Below the pieces are notes generated by a model. That model worked only from the letters and a program-made list of their open reading frames with translations. It had not been told where the DNA came from and did no database searches. Made by a program: the position numbers and the translations under genes. Positions 42,205-53,792 of a stretch of DNA of 53,792 bases are shown in pieces. This DNA is from Enteractinococcus coprophilus (GTDB lineage: Bacteria > Actinomycetota > Actinomycetes > Actinomycetales > Micrococcaceae): the NCBI RefSeq assembly GCF_006716305.1, contig NZ_VFOU01000005.1, positions 1 through 53,792 of the forward strand. Reading direction: 5' to 3'. Numbering within the stretch: the first letter of the stretch is position 1; the number at the start of each line of letters is the position of its first letter.

Positions 42205-42272
42205 GGAGTGCTCCTTACCATCACAACAGCCAAAGCGTTGTTTAGGTTGTTGGGGCGGGGGATGGGTGTTTC

Positions 42273-42300
42273 ATCTTATAGTTAGTCTAGACCCTGTCAA
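42273..42300 (-). promoter_or_regulatory. moaA promoter
   Basis: On the minus strand TTGACA (42300-42295) and TAAGAT (42278-42273) are separated by 16 bp, a near-consensus sigma-70-type promoter giving a leader of about 60 bases before moaA. Confidence 0.6.
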
Positions 42301-42319
42301 TAGTCGATGAAAGGTAGTC

Positions 42320-42817
42320 ATGGACCACCAGCTCAGCCACGTTCGTTCCGATGGGTCGGCCCACATGGTAGACGTTACCGGTAAGGCCAGCACGGCTCGG
42401 TCATCTCGAGCCCAAGCTGTAGTGCACACAAGAAGCGATGTTATCGACTTAATCATGGACGCCGATCTGCCCAAAGGTGACGCACTGCCTGTGGCCCGCG
42501 TTGCAGGCATTATGGCTGCCAAGAAAACCTGGGAGACTATTCCGCTGTGCCATCCCATACCGTTAGGAAAGATCACCGTCGATTTCGAATCTGACGTTGA
42601 AACCGGCACCCTACGAGTTATTACTTTGGTGAAGACTCAAGGTGTCACCGGGGTGGAGATGGAAGCACTGACGGCCGCATCGACGGCAGCTTTGACGATC
42701 TATGACATGATCAAGGCCGTGGACGCTCAGGCCGTTATCACCGATATCAAAGTCTTAGAGAAAACCGGTGGAAAATCCGGTGACTGGGCCATCCCCGGAC
42801 CGGAGGATGACTCATGA
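42320..42817 (+). CDS. moaC: Cyclic pyranopterin monophosphate synthase
   Basis: Converts 3',8-cyclo-GTP to cyclic pyranopterin monophosphate in molybdenum cofactor synthesis. The 165 aa contain AHMVDVTGKASTAR (about 14-27), KGDALPVARVAGIMAAKKTWETIPLCHPIPL with the catalytic Lys and His-Pro segment, TGVEMEALTAASTAALTIYDM, and KVLEKTGGKSGDW. Start ATG at 42320. It overlaps the next gene by 4 bases (ATGA). Confidence 0.96.
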   Translation: MDHQLSHVRSDGSAHMVDVTGKASTARSSRAQAVVHTRSDVIDLIMDADLPKGDALPVARVAGIMAAKKTWETIPLCHPIPLGKITVDFESDVETGTLRVITLVKTQGVTGVEMEALTAASTAALTIYDMIKAVDAQAVITDIKVLEKTGGKSGDWAIPGPEDDS

Positions 42818-44616
42818 CGATGTCAACGGAAACCTATGCTGATACCCTGGCTCGGTTGTTGCTGGACACGGTAGGGGAGCTGCCGGCCCTTCCTTTACCA
42901 CTAACGGAAGCTATGGGCTGGCGGCTGGCCGCTGATTTGGTAACAAAACACCCATCACCCCGCTTCGACAATTCTCAGATGGATGGCTATGGCATTGGGT
43001 ACGCCAACGTAGCAGGTGGCAGGTTTCGGGTTGGACCTGATGTCCCAGCCGGTACCGACCCGGCAGATATTTATCACTACGGCGTCAACGGTTATGGCCA
43101 CGACACAGCTGTGCCGATTATGACCGGAGCAAAAATCCCCGAAGATGTAGTTGCAATCATTCCGGTAGAACAAACTGATCCGCCCCATTTTGTTGCCACC
43201 GGTGAATACGTACACCTTCCCTCGGTCGAGGTTGGTACCTTCATTCGAAAAACCGGTAGTGATTTGCCTGCTGGAACAGTGTTGGCGCGCGAAAGTACGG
43301 TAGTGGATGCTGCCCTGATTGCCGCTGCGGCTTCTCAAGGAATCGCAGAATTGACCGTCAAGGCACGTCCAAAGATTGCAGTCATCGCCGGCGGTGACGA
43401 GGTAGTTGCTGGCAGAGCCCCCAGAGAGGCACAGATCTTTGATGCAAATACTCCGTTGATGCGCGGCTTTGCACAGACGCATGGCATGGATATTATCGCC
43501 ACCGGTTCTACAACTGATGAACTGCGCGACTTTCAATCAGAAATCGATCGTCTGATTCGTGACCATGCCCCAGATATCATCCTCACCTCTGGAGGTATCT
43601 CCGAAGGTAAGTATGAAGTAGTGCGTCAGCTGCTGGAACGCTTAGAAGTATCTTGGGTCGGCAAAATTCAGCAACAACCCGGCGGCCCACAGGGATACGG
43701 GGTCTACGGTAGAACACCAATTCTTGCCCTACCTGGTAATCCCATCTCAACCCTGGTCTCATTGCGCATGGTAATTGTTCCCGCACTATGGAAAGCCTTT
43801 AGATCGGGTTGGGCCCCAGTAGCGGTGCAAACCAAGGTCAACAGCACCGTGACCGGTATCCGCGGTAAGACCCAATATCGCCGGGCTATGATCGGACTGC
43901 AAGGCGCAGATCTCGTGGCGCAACTACAAGGTGAAGCGAGCTCGCATTTACTTGCTCAAGCAGTGGGCTCAAACGCACTGTTAGAAGTTCCACCACTATC
44001 CCGCTTCAAGCCGGGGCAAACCGTAACCGCACATCTATTTGCCGATGCAACATTCGATGTTGCTGTCAAACCATTGCCACGTATGCAGTCTCAATCCGTA
44101 TCTGAAGGCCGTGACACTCACGGGGGACAAGGAAAAACCGCTCAAGTCATCATTGCTTCCACTCGCGCCGCTGCTGGAACTTATGAAGACGAAGCCGGTC
44201 CCCAAATTGTCAGCTGGTTGCGTTCTAAAGGTTATGTCACACCTAATGCAGTAGTCGTTGCTGACCATGACCTGGCCGATACGATCGCGCAGCTCGTATC
44301 CGATGACCAAGAAGCATTGCCTGATGTACTCATCACGAGCGGTGGCACAGGGATTTCTCCCACCGATCAGACCGTAGATGTCATTGGCGAGATCCTAGAT
44401 GTTCAATTGCCTCATGTTATGACGGCAATTCTTCTCGAAGGCCTGAAACACACCCCCAATGCCGCACTCTCTCGAGGCATCGCCGGCGTCGTGGGTAACA
44501 CCTTCGTGGCGACCCTGCCCGGCTCATTAGGTGGAGTTAGGGATGGCATGACTGTATTAGACGAGATGATCGATCACATCGTGGATCAAATCCGTGGTGA
44601 GGACCATCAACGCTAG
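42814..44616 (+). CDS. MoeA-MogA/MoaB fusion (molybdopterin molybdenumtransferase + adenylyltransferase)
   Basis: A 600-aa fusion. Residues 1-415 form a full MoeA: HPSPRFDNSQMDGYG, MTGAKIPEDV, VIAGGDEVV, TSGGISEGKYEVV (258-270) and ALPGNPISTLVS (305-316). A linker (about 416-440, Gln/Ser-rich) leads to a MogA/MoaB domain at 442-600 with ITSGGTGISPTDQTVD (507-522) and TLPGSLGGVRDG (568-579). MogA adenylylates molybdopterin and MoeA inserts molybdate, so both last steps share one chain, in the order seen in plant Cnx1 and opposite to gephyrin. It overlaps moaC; moaD, moaE and moaB are absent nearby. Confidence 0.93.
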   Translation: MTMSTETYADTLARLLLDTVGELPALPLPLTEAMGWRLAADLVTKHPSPRFDNSQMDGYGIGYANVAGGRFRVGPDVPAGTDPADIYHYGVNGYGHDTAVPIMTGAKIPEDVVAIIPVEQTDPPHFVATGEYVHLPSVEVGTFIRKTGSDLPAGTVLARESTVVDAALIAAAASQGIAELTVKARPKIAVIAGGDEVVAGRAPREAQIFDANTPLMRGFAQTHGMDIIATGSTTDELRDFQSEIDRLIRDHAPDIILTSGGISEGKYEVVRQLLERLEVSWVGKIQQQPGGPQGYGVYGRTPILALPGNPISTLVSLRMVIVPALWKAFRSGWAPVAVQTKVNSTVTGIRGKTQYRRAMIGLQGADLVAQLQGEASSHLLAQAVGSNALLEVPPLSRFKPGQTVTAHLFADATFDVAVKPLPRMQSQSVSEGRDTHGGQGKTAQVIIASTRAAAGTYEDEAGPQIVSWLRSKGYVTPNAVVVADHDLADTIAQLVSDDQEALPDVLITSGGTGISPTDQTVDVIGEILDVQLPHVMTAILLEGLKHTPNAALSRGIAGVVGNTFVATLPGSLGGVRDGMTVLDEMIDHIVDQIRGEDHQR

Positions 44617-44707
44617 TCAAATGCACCACTAGTCGGAGGCCGTTAAAACGAGCTCATGGCGTGCATGTGCTGAGCTGCAATGTACCAGCCGTGTTCGCGC
44701 CTTGTGC

Positions 44708-44905
44708 TCAGTAGCTCAAGGTGCTGCGCATCGCCTGCAGTATGGCGTTGGCAACTTCGACACCCGTCACGTCCGCGTGATCGTGGATGAAGCGATCAGC
44801 TTGCAGGTTGTAGACGTGCCCGGGTAAGAACTGGTATGACGTGGCAGTGTCCCAGTCACGTAAGAATGCTTCGGCGACATTTACCTCCCGGGTGTCGGGC
44901 TCCAT
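44708..44905 (-). CDS. Hypothetical 65-aa protein
   Basis: Begins with ATG at 44905 just after AGGAAGAG and encodes REVNVAEAFLRDWDTATSYQFL, then HVYNLQADRFIHDHADVTG and a short C-terminal helix. I recognise no family. It looks like the tail of a larger globular protein, but no upstream part is in frame. It follows the truncated subtilase-like gene by 32 bases on the same strand, so it may be another remnant of the same rearrangement. Confidence 0.4.
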   Translation of the reverse strand: MEPDTREVNVAEAFLRDWDTATSYQFLPGHVYNLQADRFIHDHADVTGVEVANAILQAMRSTLSY

Positions 44906-44937
44906 CTCTTCCTATACCGCCGTAGGGGTCGTTCTAA

Positions 44938-45498
44938 TCACCCACCCTCACCACTGGCTTCAAATGTGCATAAGGCTGCATCGGCTTTGATTGTAGAAAT
45001 CGAATGCGTGAGTTGCGCATGCACAGGGAAATCCGGCCAGAGTTTATAGATCGTTCGAAAACGAAAAGCCGCGACCGCCATGGAAGGAATATCCCCGGCC
45101 TGTGACTCGCTGCTACGTCTGGCAGCTTGGTGTTCGTCAGCCGCGATAAGTTTCTTCCACTGAGACATAGTCATTTCACACCGAAAGTATGTCTTCGAAA
45201 TGCGGGTTATTCCCCAGGGAGCAACCTCATCGTCCAGGTCCGGATGAAGCTCCTCTGCTGGACCGACGATGACTCTTTGAAAAAGATCGGCAAACGCCCG
45301 AGCGGCTTCAGCTAACCCATCGACGTACTGCACTTTCAGCTCGATGAGATAAGGGCCGTAATCCTCTTCGTGGATTCCGAGCCCCCATAATGCACGCTTT
45401 GCGGGGTCTTCCAGTCCAGGCGGAGCCGTTTGCCGGGCCATGCGCTCGGCTCGAAACTCATCATCCAGCGGTCTGACCGAATCATCTGGGGGCTCCAT
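44938..45498 (-). pseudogene. Subtilase-like (S8) gene truncated before its catalytic domain
   Basis: The 186 aa (ATG 45498) resemble the N-terminal region of some actinobacterial S8 peptidases: YLIELKVQYVDGLAEAARAF, then ISKTYFRCEMTMSQWKKLIA, then IYKLWPDFPVHAQLTHSIST and IKADAALCTF. In those proteins this is followed by the catalytic 'WAVIDSGI' Asp strand. Here a stop follows EASGEGG, and no downstream frame supplies the Asp, His or Ser motifs. It is therefore probably a deleted peptidase gene; a stand-alone propeptide-like protein is the alternative. No signal peptide is seen. Confidence 0.55.
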
Positions 45499-46049
45499 AT
45501 CGCAACCCTATAAGCCCAGATCGCTCCGGCCTACGGGCTGGCAGGGTCTTCTGCGCCGGTGAGATGGGATGGCGCAATCGACGCGCTAGAACGCTCCACT
45601 TCAAATGGACTCTTACCTGGTTTTTGACAGAGACTCTCTGCCCTTGAGAACCACAAACGGTCCCATACGCCCGAAAGCGAGTCCGGTGACACGGGGCAAA
45701 GAGTGGCTCGACGGGGTAACGGAGTTACAACTCGCCACGAGCGAAGATTGTGCAACAAATTTGCGACCCGCGTCACACTCGTAGGTGAAATTGTCAATAA
45801 GTCGCGAGCGCCTACTGGACAAAAGGTGTTGAGTCAAGCTATGCTGATTCTTTGCGTATCCCTGTCTTCAGGTCGTTTTGGTGCCCCGGCCCTAATGCCG
45901 AGTTCACCATCTCCACAGGATCATACACAAGAGCGGCTTGACCTTCATATAGCGGTGGGTCCCGTGTCTTTGTCCTCGTGGCGTATCTGAGTAGATGAAC
46001 GGGCACTGCGCGTCTTTAGATACTTGGAAGGTCTGTGAAAGGATCGCTG
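45499..46049. other. rpoB upstream region (551 bases without a gene)
   Basis: No credible coding sequence on either strand. It holds the candidate rpoB promoter at 45816-45845 and a roughly 200-base untranslated leader. The minus-strand side serves as the promoter region of the truncated subtilase-like gene. I see no clear attenuator hairpin or riboswitch in the leader. Confidence 0.5.
45816..45845 (+). promoter_or_regulatory. Candidate rpoBC promoter
   Basis: TGGACA (45816-45821) and TATGCT (45840-45845) with an 18-bp spacer. The predicted start lies about 200 bases before rpoB, fitting the long rpoB leaders of actinobacteria. Confidence 0.4.
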
Positions 46050-49000
46050 TTGGTCGCTTCTAGCACCTCTGATAACACAACCGCTACAAACTATCGGCAT
46101 GGCTCTTCAGCCGGTCGTATTTCTTTTGCAAAGATTGCTGAGCCACTTGATGTGCCCAATCTTCTTGCTCTGCAGACGGAGTCTTTTGACCGTCTCGTCG
46201 GCAACGAACGCTGGGCCGCGCAGGTCGCACATGCACAAGAGATCGGCGATGACTCGGTAGTCACAACTTCAGGTTTGGCAGAGATTTTTGATGAAATCTC
46301 GCCGATTGAAGATTACCAAGGCACGATGTCTCTGTCGTTTTCCGACCCAGAGTTCTCGGACCCGAAGATGGGCGCCGAGGAAGCTAAAGAACGTGATGCT
46401 TCCTACGCTGCTCCGCTGTATGTCAAAGCCGAGTTCATGAACTACAACACCGGCGAAATTAAACAGCAGACTGTCTTCATGGGTGACTTCCCGCTGATGA
46501 CCGATGAAGGTACCTTCATCATCAACGGTACCGAGCGTGTCGTCGTCTCCCAGTTGGTCCGTTCCCCGGGCGCTTACTTTGAGCGCACCCCGGATAAGAC
46601 CACTGACAAAGATATTTATACCGCGCGCATCATCCCATCGCGCGGTGCTTGGTTCGAATTAGAAATTGACCGTCGTGACCAGGTTTCGGTCCGTTTGGAC
46701 CGCCGCCGTAAACAACCAGTCACTGTTTTACTCAAGGCCATGGGCTGGACCGAAGCTCGCATTCGCGAAGAGTTCGGCCAGTACGACTCCATGATGCTGA
46801 CCCTGGAAAAAGACGGCATTGCCGACCAGGCCGAAGCGCTCAAAGATATTTACCGCAAGCTGCGTCCGGGCGAACCTGTTTCGGTGGACTCCGCGCAGAA
46901 CCTGCTGGCTAACCTCTACTTCACTGAACGTCGTTACGATCTGGCGAAAGTCGGTCGTTATAAACTCAACCGCAAACTCGGCGTCGACGCACCACTCGGT
47001 GACCCAGCATCGCTGGTCCTGACTGAAGACGACGTCACACAGATGGTGCACTTCATTGCGGCACTGCACAACGGTGACTCCAAAATCAAGGGCACTCGTA
47101 AAGGCCAAGAAGTCGACGTTCCGGTAGAAGTCGATGACATCGACCACTTCGGTAACCGTCGTATCCGTGCGGTTGGTGAACTGATCGAAAACCAGATCCG
47201 TACCGGTCTATCCCGGATGGAACGTGTGGTTCGCGAACGCATGACCACCCAGGACGTTGAGGCCATCACGCCACAAACCCTGATCAATATCCGTCCGGTC
47301 GTTGCTGCCATCCGCGAGTTCTTCGGAACCTCGCAGCTGTCGCAGTTCATGGACCAGGGGAACCCGCTGGCCGGGTTGACCCACAAACGTCGTCTGTCCG
47401 CGCTGGGCCCAGGTGGTCTGTCGCGTGATCGCGCCGGTATGGAAGTCCGTGACGTGCACCCATCGCACTACGGTCGTATGTGCCCCATTGAAACCCCAGA
47501 AGGTCCAAACATTGGGCTGATCGGTTCGATGGCAACCTATGGTCGCATCAACTCCTTCGGGTTCATTGAAACCCCGTACCGCAAGGTCATTGACGGTCGG
47601 GTCACCGACACCGTTGAATACCTGACCGCCGATGACGAACTGCACGTCCAGATCGCTCAGGCCAACGCAGTACTCAACGATGACGGCACCTTCGCTGAAG
47701 AGCTCGTCATGTCCCGTCAGCGCGGTGGTGACGGTGAGCCAATTCTCGCCGATCCATCCGATATTGACTACATGGACGTGTCCCCACGCCAGATGGTCTC
47801 GGCTGCAACCGCACTGATCCCATTCCTTGAGCATGACGATGCGAACCGTGCGCTCATGGGTGCCAACATGCAGCGTCAGGCCGTGCCACTCGTCGAGTCG
47901 GAAGCCCCACTGGTCGGTACCGGCATGGAGAAACCCATCGCCGTTGATGCCGGTGACTCGGTCATCGCGCAGAAACCGGGTGTGGTTACCGAAGTCGCCG
48001 CAGATATGGTCACCGTCATGGAAGACGCAGGCACCACCCGTCATTACACCATCGCCAAATTCGAACGCTCCAACCAGGGCAACGCCTACAACCAGGTTGT
48101 GCGCGTTTCCGAAGGCCAACGCGTCGAATACGGCTCGGTTCTAGCTGATGGCCCATCCACCGATAACGGTGAACTGGCCCTGGGCAAGAACCTGCTCGTG
48201 GCCTTCATGCCATGGGAAGGTCTGAACTTCGAAGACGCGATCATCGTGTCCCAGCGCATGGTCTCCGACGATGTGCTGACCTCGATTCACATCGAAGAAT
48301 ACGAAGTCGACGCTCGTGACACCAAGCTGGGTGCCGAAGAAATCACCCGCGACATTCCAAACGTCTCGGAAGAAGTTCTGGCACAGCTCGACGAACGCGG
48401 CATCATCCACATCGGTGCCGAGGTCGAATCCGGTGACATCCTGGTCGGTCGTGTCACACCAAAGGGTGAAACCGAGCTAACCCCGGAAGAGCGCCTCCTG
48501 CGCGCCATCTTCGGTGAAAAATCTAAGGAAGTCCGTGACACCTCTTTGAAGGTCCCACACGGTGAATCCGGAACCGTCATCGGTGTTCGCATCTTCGACC
48601 GCGACGAAGACGACGATCTCCCAGCAGGCGTCAACCAGCTGGTCCGCGTCTACGTAGCGCAGAAACGTAAGATCCAAGACGGTGACAAAATGGCTGGCCG
48701 CCACGGGAACAAGGGCGTTATCGCCAAGATTCTCCCGATGGAAGACATGCCATTTATGGCCGACGGAACACCAGTTGATATGATCCTGAACCCACTGGGT
48801 GTTCCAGGACGTATGAACCTGGGTCAGGTCATGGAACTACACCTCGGATGGGCCGCCGCCAACGGTTGGAAGATCGAAGGCGAACCAGACTTCCTGGCCA
48901 AGCTGCCGAACCTGCCGCGTGAAACCGGACCGGTCAACGTTGCCACCCCGGTCTTCGACGGTGCAGAAGCCGAAGAAGTCACCGGCCTACTGGGCCACGT

Positions 49001-49556
49001 CAACCCCACCCGCGACGGCGAACGCCTCATGGGTACTAACGGGAAGGCGCAGCTGTTCGACGGTCGCTCTGGAGAGCCATTCCCAGAGCCGATCTCGGTT
49101 GGCTACATGTACATGCTGAAACTGCACCACTTGGTTGACGACAAGATCCACGCGCGTTCAACAGGACCGTACTCGATGATTACCCAGCAACCACTGGGTG
49201 GTAAAGCACAATTCGGTGGTCAGCGCTTTGGTGAAATGGAGGTATGGGCACTGGAAGCATACGGTGCCGCATACACCCTGCAGGAACTGCTCACCCACAA
49301 ATCTGACGACGTCCACGGCCGTGTCAAGGTCTATGAAGCCATCGTCAAGGGTGAAAACATTCCAGAACCAGGCGTTCCAGAATCGTTCAAGGTATTGATC
49401 AAGGAAATGCAATCCTTGTGCCTGAACGTGGAAGTACTTTCCGCCGACGGTCAATCCATCGAAATGCGTGACTCGGATGAAGATTCATTCCGTGCTGCTG
49501 AAGAACTAGGCATCGACCTCTCCCGGGCTGAACCCAGCTCGGTAGAAGAAGTCTAA
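46050..49556 (+). CDS. rpoB: DNA-directed RNA polymerase subunit beta
   Basis: Beta subunit (1168 aa) of RNA polymerase. TTG at 46050 gives MVASSTS, the start I recall for Micrococcaceae RpoB, with AAAGGA six bases upstream; GTG at 46035 adds five residues. Conserved regions are [35 protein letters not shown], the rifampicin pocket [11 protein letters not shown] then [47 protein letters not shown], and the C-terminal [19 protein letters not shown]. Residue 437 in the rifampicin region is Gly where most bacteria have Asn. rpoC follows after 55 bases. Confidence 0.98.
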   Translation: MVASSTSDNTTATNYRHGSSAGRISFAKIAEPLDVPNLLALQTESFDRLVGNERWAAQVAHAQEIGDDSVVTTSGLAEIFDEISPIEDYQGTMSLSFSDPEFSDPKMGAEEAKERDASYAAPLYVKAEFMNYNTGEIKQQTVFMGDFPLMTDEGTFIINGTERVVVSQLVRSPGAYFERTPDKTTDKDIYTARIIPSRGAWFELEIDRRDQVSVRLDRRRKQPVTVLLKAMGWTEARIREEFGQYDSMMLTLEKDGIADQAEALKDIYRKLRPGEPVSVDSAQNLLANLYFTERRYDLAKVGRYKLNRKLGVDAPLGDPASLVLTEDDVTQMVHFIAALHNGDSKIKGTRKGQEVDVPVEVDDIDHFGNRRIRAVGELIENQIRTGLSRMERVVRERMTTQDVEAITPQTLINIRPVVAAIREFFGTSQLSQFMDQGNPLAGLTHKRRLSALGPGGLSRDRAGMEVRDVHPSHYGRMCPIETPEGPNIGLIGSMATYGRINSFGFIETPYRKVIDGRVTDTVEYLTADDELHVQIAQANAVLNDDGTFAEELVMSRQRGGDGEPILADPSDIDYMDVSPRQMVSAATALIPFLEHDDANRALMGANMQRQAVPLVESEAPLVGTGMEKPIAVDAGDSVIAQKPGVVTEVAADMVTVMEDAGTTRHYTIAKFERSNQGNAYNQVVRVSEGQRVEYGSVLADGPSTDNGELALGKNLLVAFMPWEGLNFEDAIIVSQRMVSDDVLTSIHIEEYEVDARDTKLGAEEITRDIPNVSEEVLAQLDERGIIHIGAEVESGDILVGRVTPKGETELTPEERLLRAIFGEKSKEVRDTSLKVPHGESGTVIGVRIFDRDEDDDLPAGVNQLVRVYVAQKRKIQDGDKMAGRHGNKGVIAKILPMEDMPFMADGTPVDMILNPLGVPGRMNLGQVMELHLGWAAANGWKIEGEPDFLAKLPNLPRETGPVNVATPVFDGAEAEEVTGLLGHVNPTRDGERLMGTNGKAQLFDGRSGEPFPEPISVGYMYMLKLHHLVDDKIHARSTGPYSMITQQPLGGKAQFGGQRFGEMEVWALEAYGAAYTLQELLTHKSDDVHGRVKVYEAIVKGENIPEPGVPESFKVLIKEMQSLCLNVEVLSADGQSIEMRDSDEDSFRAAEELGIDLSRAEPSSVEEV

Positions 49557-49611
49557 GTTCCACACACAACAAAGTCTTTCATCCACTTTAGAACCAGGAG
49601 TTCATAGGACA

Positions 49612-53502
<3,891 letters not shown>

Positions 53503-53536
53503 CCTCGTAGGCCACTAAAACCGGCCCTCAACCTAG

Positions 53537-53573
53537 AAAGAGCCAGTGCGAATTTTCGCACTGGCTCTTTGTT
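53537..53573. terminator. Terminator after rpoC
   Basis: AAAGAGCCAGTGCGAA (53537-53552) and its exact complement (53555-53570), a 16-bp stem ending in TTT. It stands between rpoC and the convergent gene and can work in both directions. Confidence 0.88.
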
Positions 53574-53594
53574 GTCTCACTAAATAAACATTAA

Positions 53595-53792
53595 CTATTG
53601 CTGGCGCTGACGCCGCTGCTTAAATATCTGAGCCATGACAAAGCTATACAACCCCACGAACCAGCTCAGCCCCACGCCAACCCAGTTGGTCGGGTCCGTC
53701 GCAACGAGCGTGATGATCCCAACGATAATAAACAACGACCCGAAACCGGTCAGCAGCAAAACTAACGCGGTCGAGGGCAGGGTAGGGTTTTT
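53595..53792 (-). CDS. Small membrane protein, N-terminus beyond the window
   Basis: On the minus strand the frame is open from the window edge and stops at TAG (53595-53597), giving 65 residues. They form two membrane helices (STALVLLLTGFGSLFIIVGI, then LVATDPTNWVGVGLSWFVGL with YSFVMA) and a basic tail (FKQRRQRQQ). The start codon lies outside the window. No known domain; convergent with rpoC. Confidence 0.65.
   Translation of the reverse strand, partial: KNPTLPSTALVLLLTGFGSLFIIVGIITLVATDPTNWVGVGLSWFVGLYSFVMAQIFKQRRQRQQ

Noticed and set aside
42205-42319. Moco riboswitch in the moaA-moaC divergent region
   Set aside because: The moaA leader is only about 60 bases and shows none of the conserved core, and the region is filled by promoters.
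45531-45990. Several short frames in the rpoB upstream region on both strands
   Set aside because: They lack ribosome-binding sites, have low-complexity Ser/Arg/Pro composition, and overlap the candidate rpoBC promoter and leader.
47208-48119. Long minus-strand frames inside rpoB and rpoC (up to 303 codons)
   Set aside because: They are antisense shadows caused by strong codon bias in the highly conserved polymerase genes, and none shows a protein motif.

Overview
The window looks like a chromosomal segment of a Gram-positive actinobacterium of the Micrococcaceae type. Four things point there: mshD (mycothiol synthase), the tRNA-Trp-secE-nusG-rplKA / rplJL / rpoBC backbone, a NusG with a long acidic N-terminal extension, and an RpoB that begins MVASST. 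GC content looks only moderate for that group. I cannot fix the genus from sequence alone. All identifications rest on reading protein motifs and recalling families; no search was run.

Layout. 1-330: the tail of a MetQ/NlpA-like binding protein and its terminator. 0.6-5.7 kb: a soxBDAG operon for heterotetrameric sarcosine oxidase. 5.8-9.3 kb: rtcB, a small membrane protein, a HadA/HadB-like hot-dog dehydratase pair and murB. 9.3-12.1 kb: a frameshifted gene remnant, an IclR regulator and a convergent MHS-type MFS transporter. 12.1-12.65 kb: a gene-free stretch rich in inverted repeats. 12.65-19.6 kb, mostly minus strand: DUF4442 protein, GNAT, SdpI-like protein, a GNAT-thyA-folA-membrane protein-asd cluster, and mshD with a MutT1-like Nudix protein. 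19.7-22.6 kb, plus strand: membrane proteins, a nitrobindin-like protein and a YgfZ-like protein. 22.6-24.8 kb: a GNAT and a YkvI-like transporter behind a clear operator dyad. 24.8-31.6 kb, minus: ehuBCDA (ectoine-type ABC uptake), panD, and a molybdate operon led by a HTH-Mop regulator. 31.7-36 kb: aspartate aminotransferase, tRNA-Trp, secE, nusG, rplK, rplA. 36-39 kb: a membrane-anchored DUF4352-like protein and a two-component system. 39-40.4 kb: L10 leader, rplJ, rplL. 40.5-45.5 kb: histidine phosphatase, moaA, moaC, a moeA-mogA fusion and a truncated subtilase-like gene. 46-53.5 kb: rpoB and rpoC. The window closes inside a small membrane protein on the minus strand.

How the genes fit together. 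Sarcosine oxidase and ectoine-type uptake suggest use of methylated and compatible solutes. ModABC plus MoaA, MoaC and MoeA-MogA supply molybdenum cofactor; moaD, moaE and moaB are not present here. The ribosomal and RNA polymerase genes are interrupted by accessory modules at three places: murB/aat, rplA/rplJ and rplL/rpoB.

Most striking observations: a perfect 19-bp inverted repeat over the -10 and start codon of the molybdate-operon regulator; a MutT1-like protein whose phosphatase domain has lost both active-site histidines; a Cnx1-order MoeA-MogA fusion; a subtilase gene ending just before its catalytic domain; an enterobacterial-type Asd; and an unexplained hairpin-rich 0.5-kb gap. None of these amounts to a clearly new multi-gene system.
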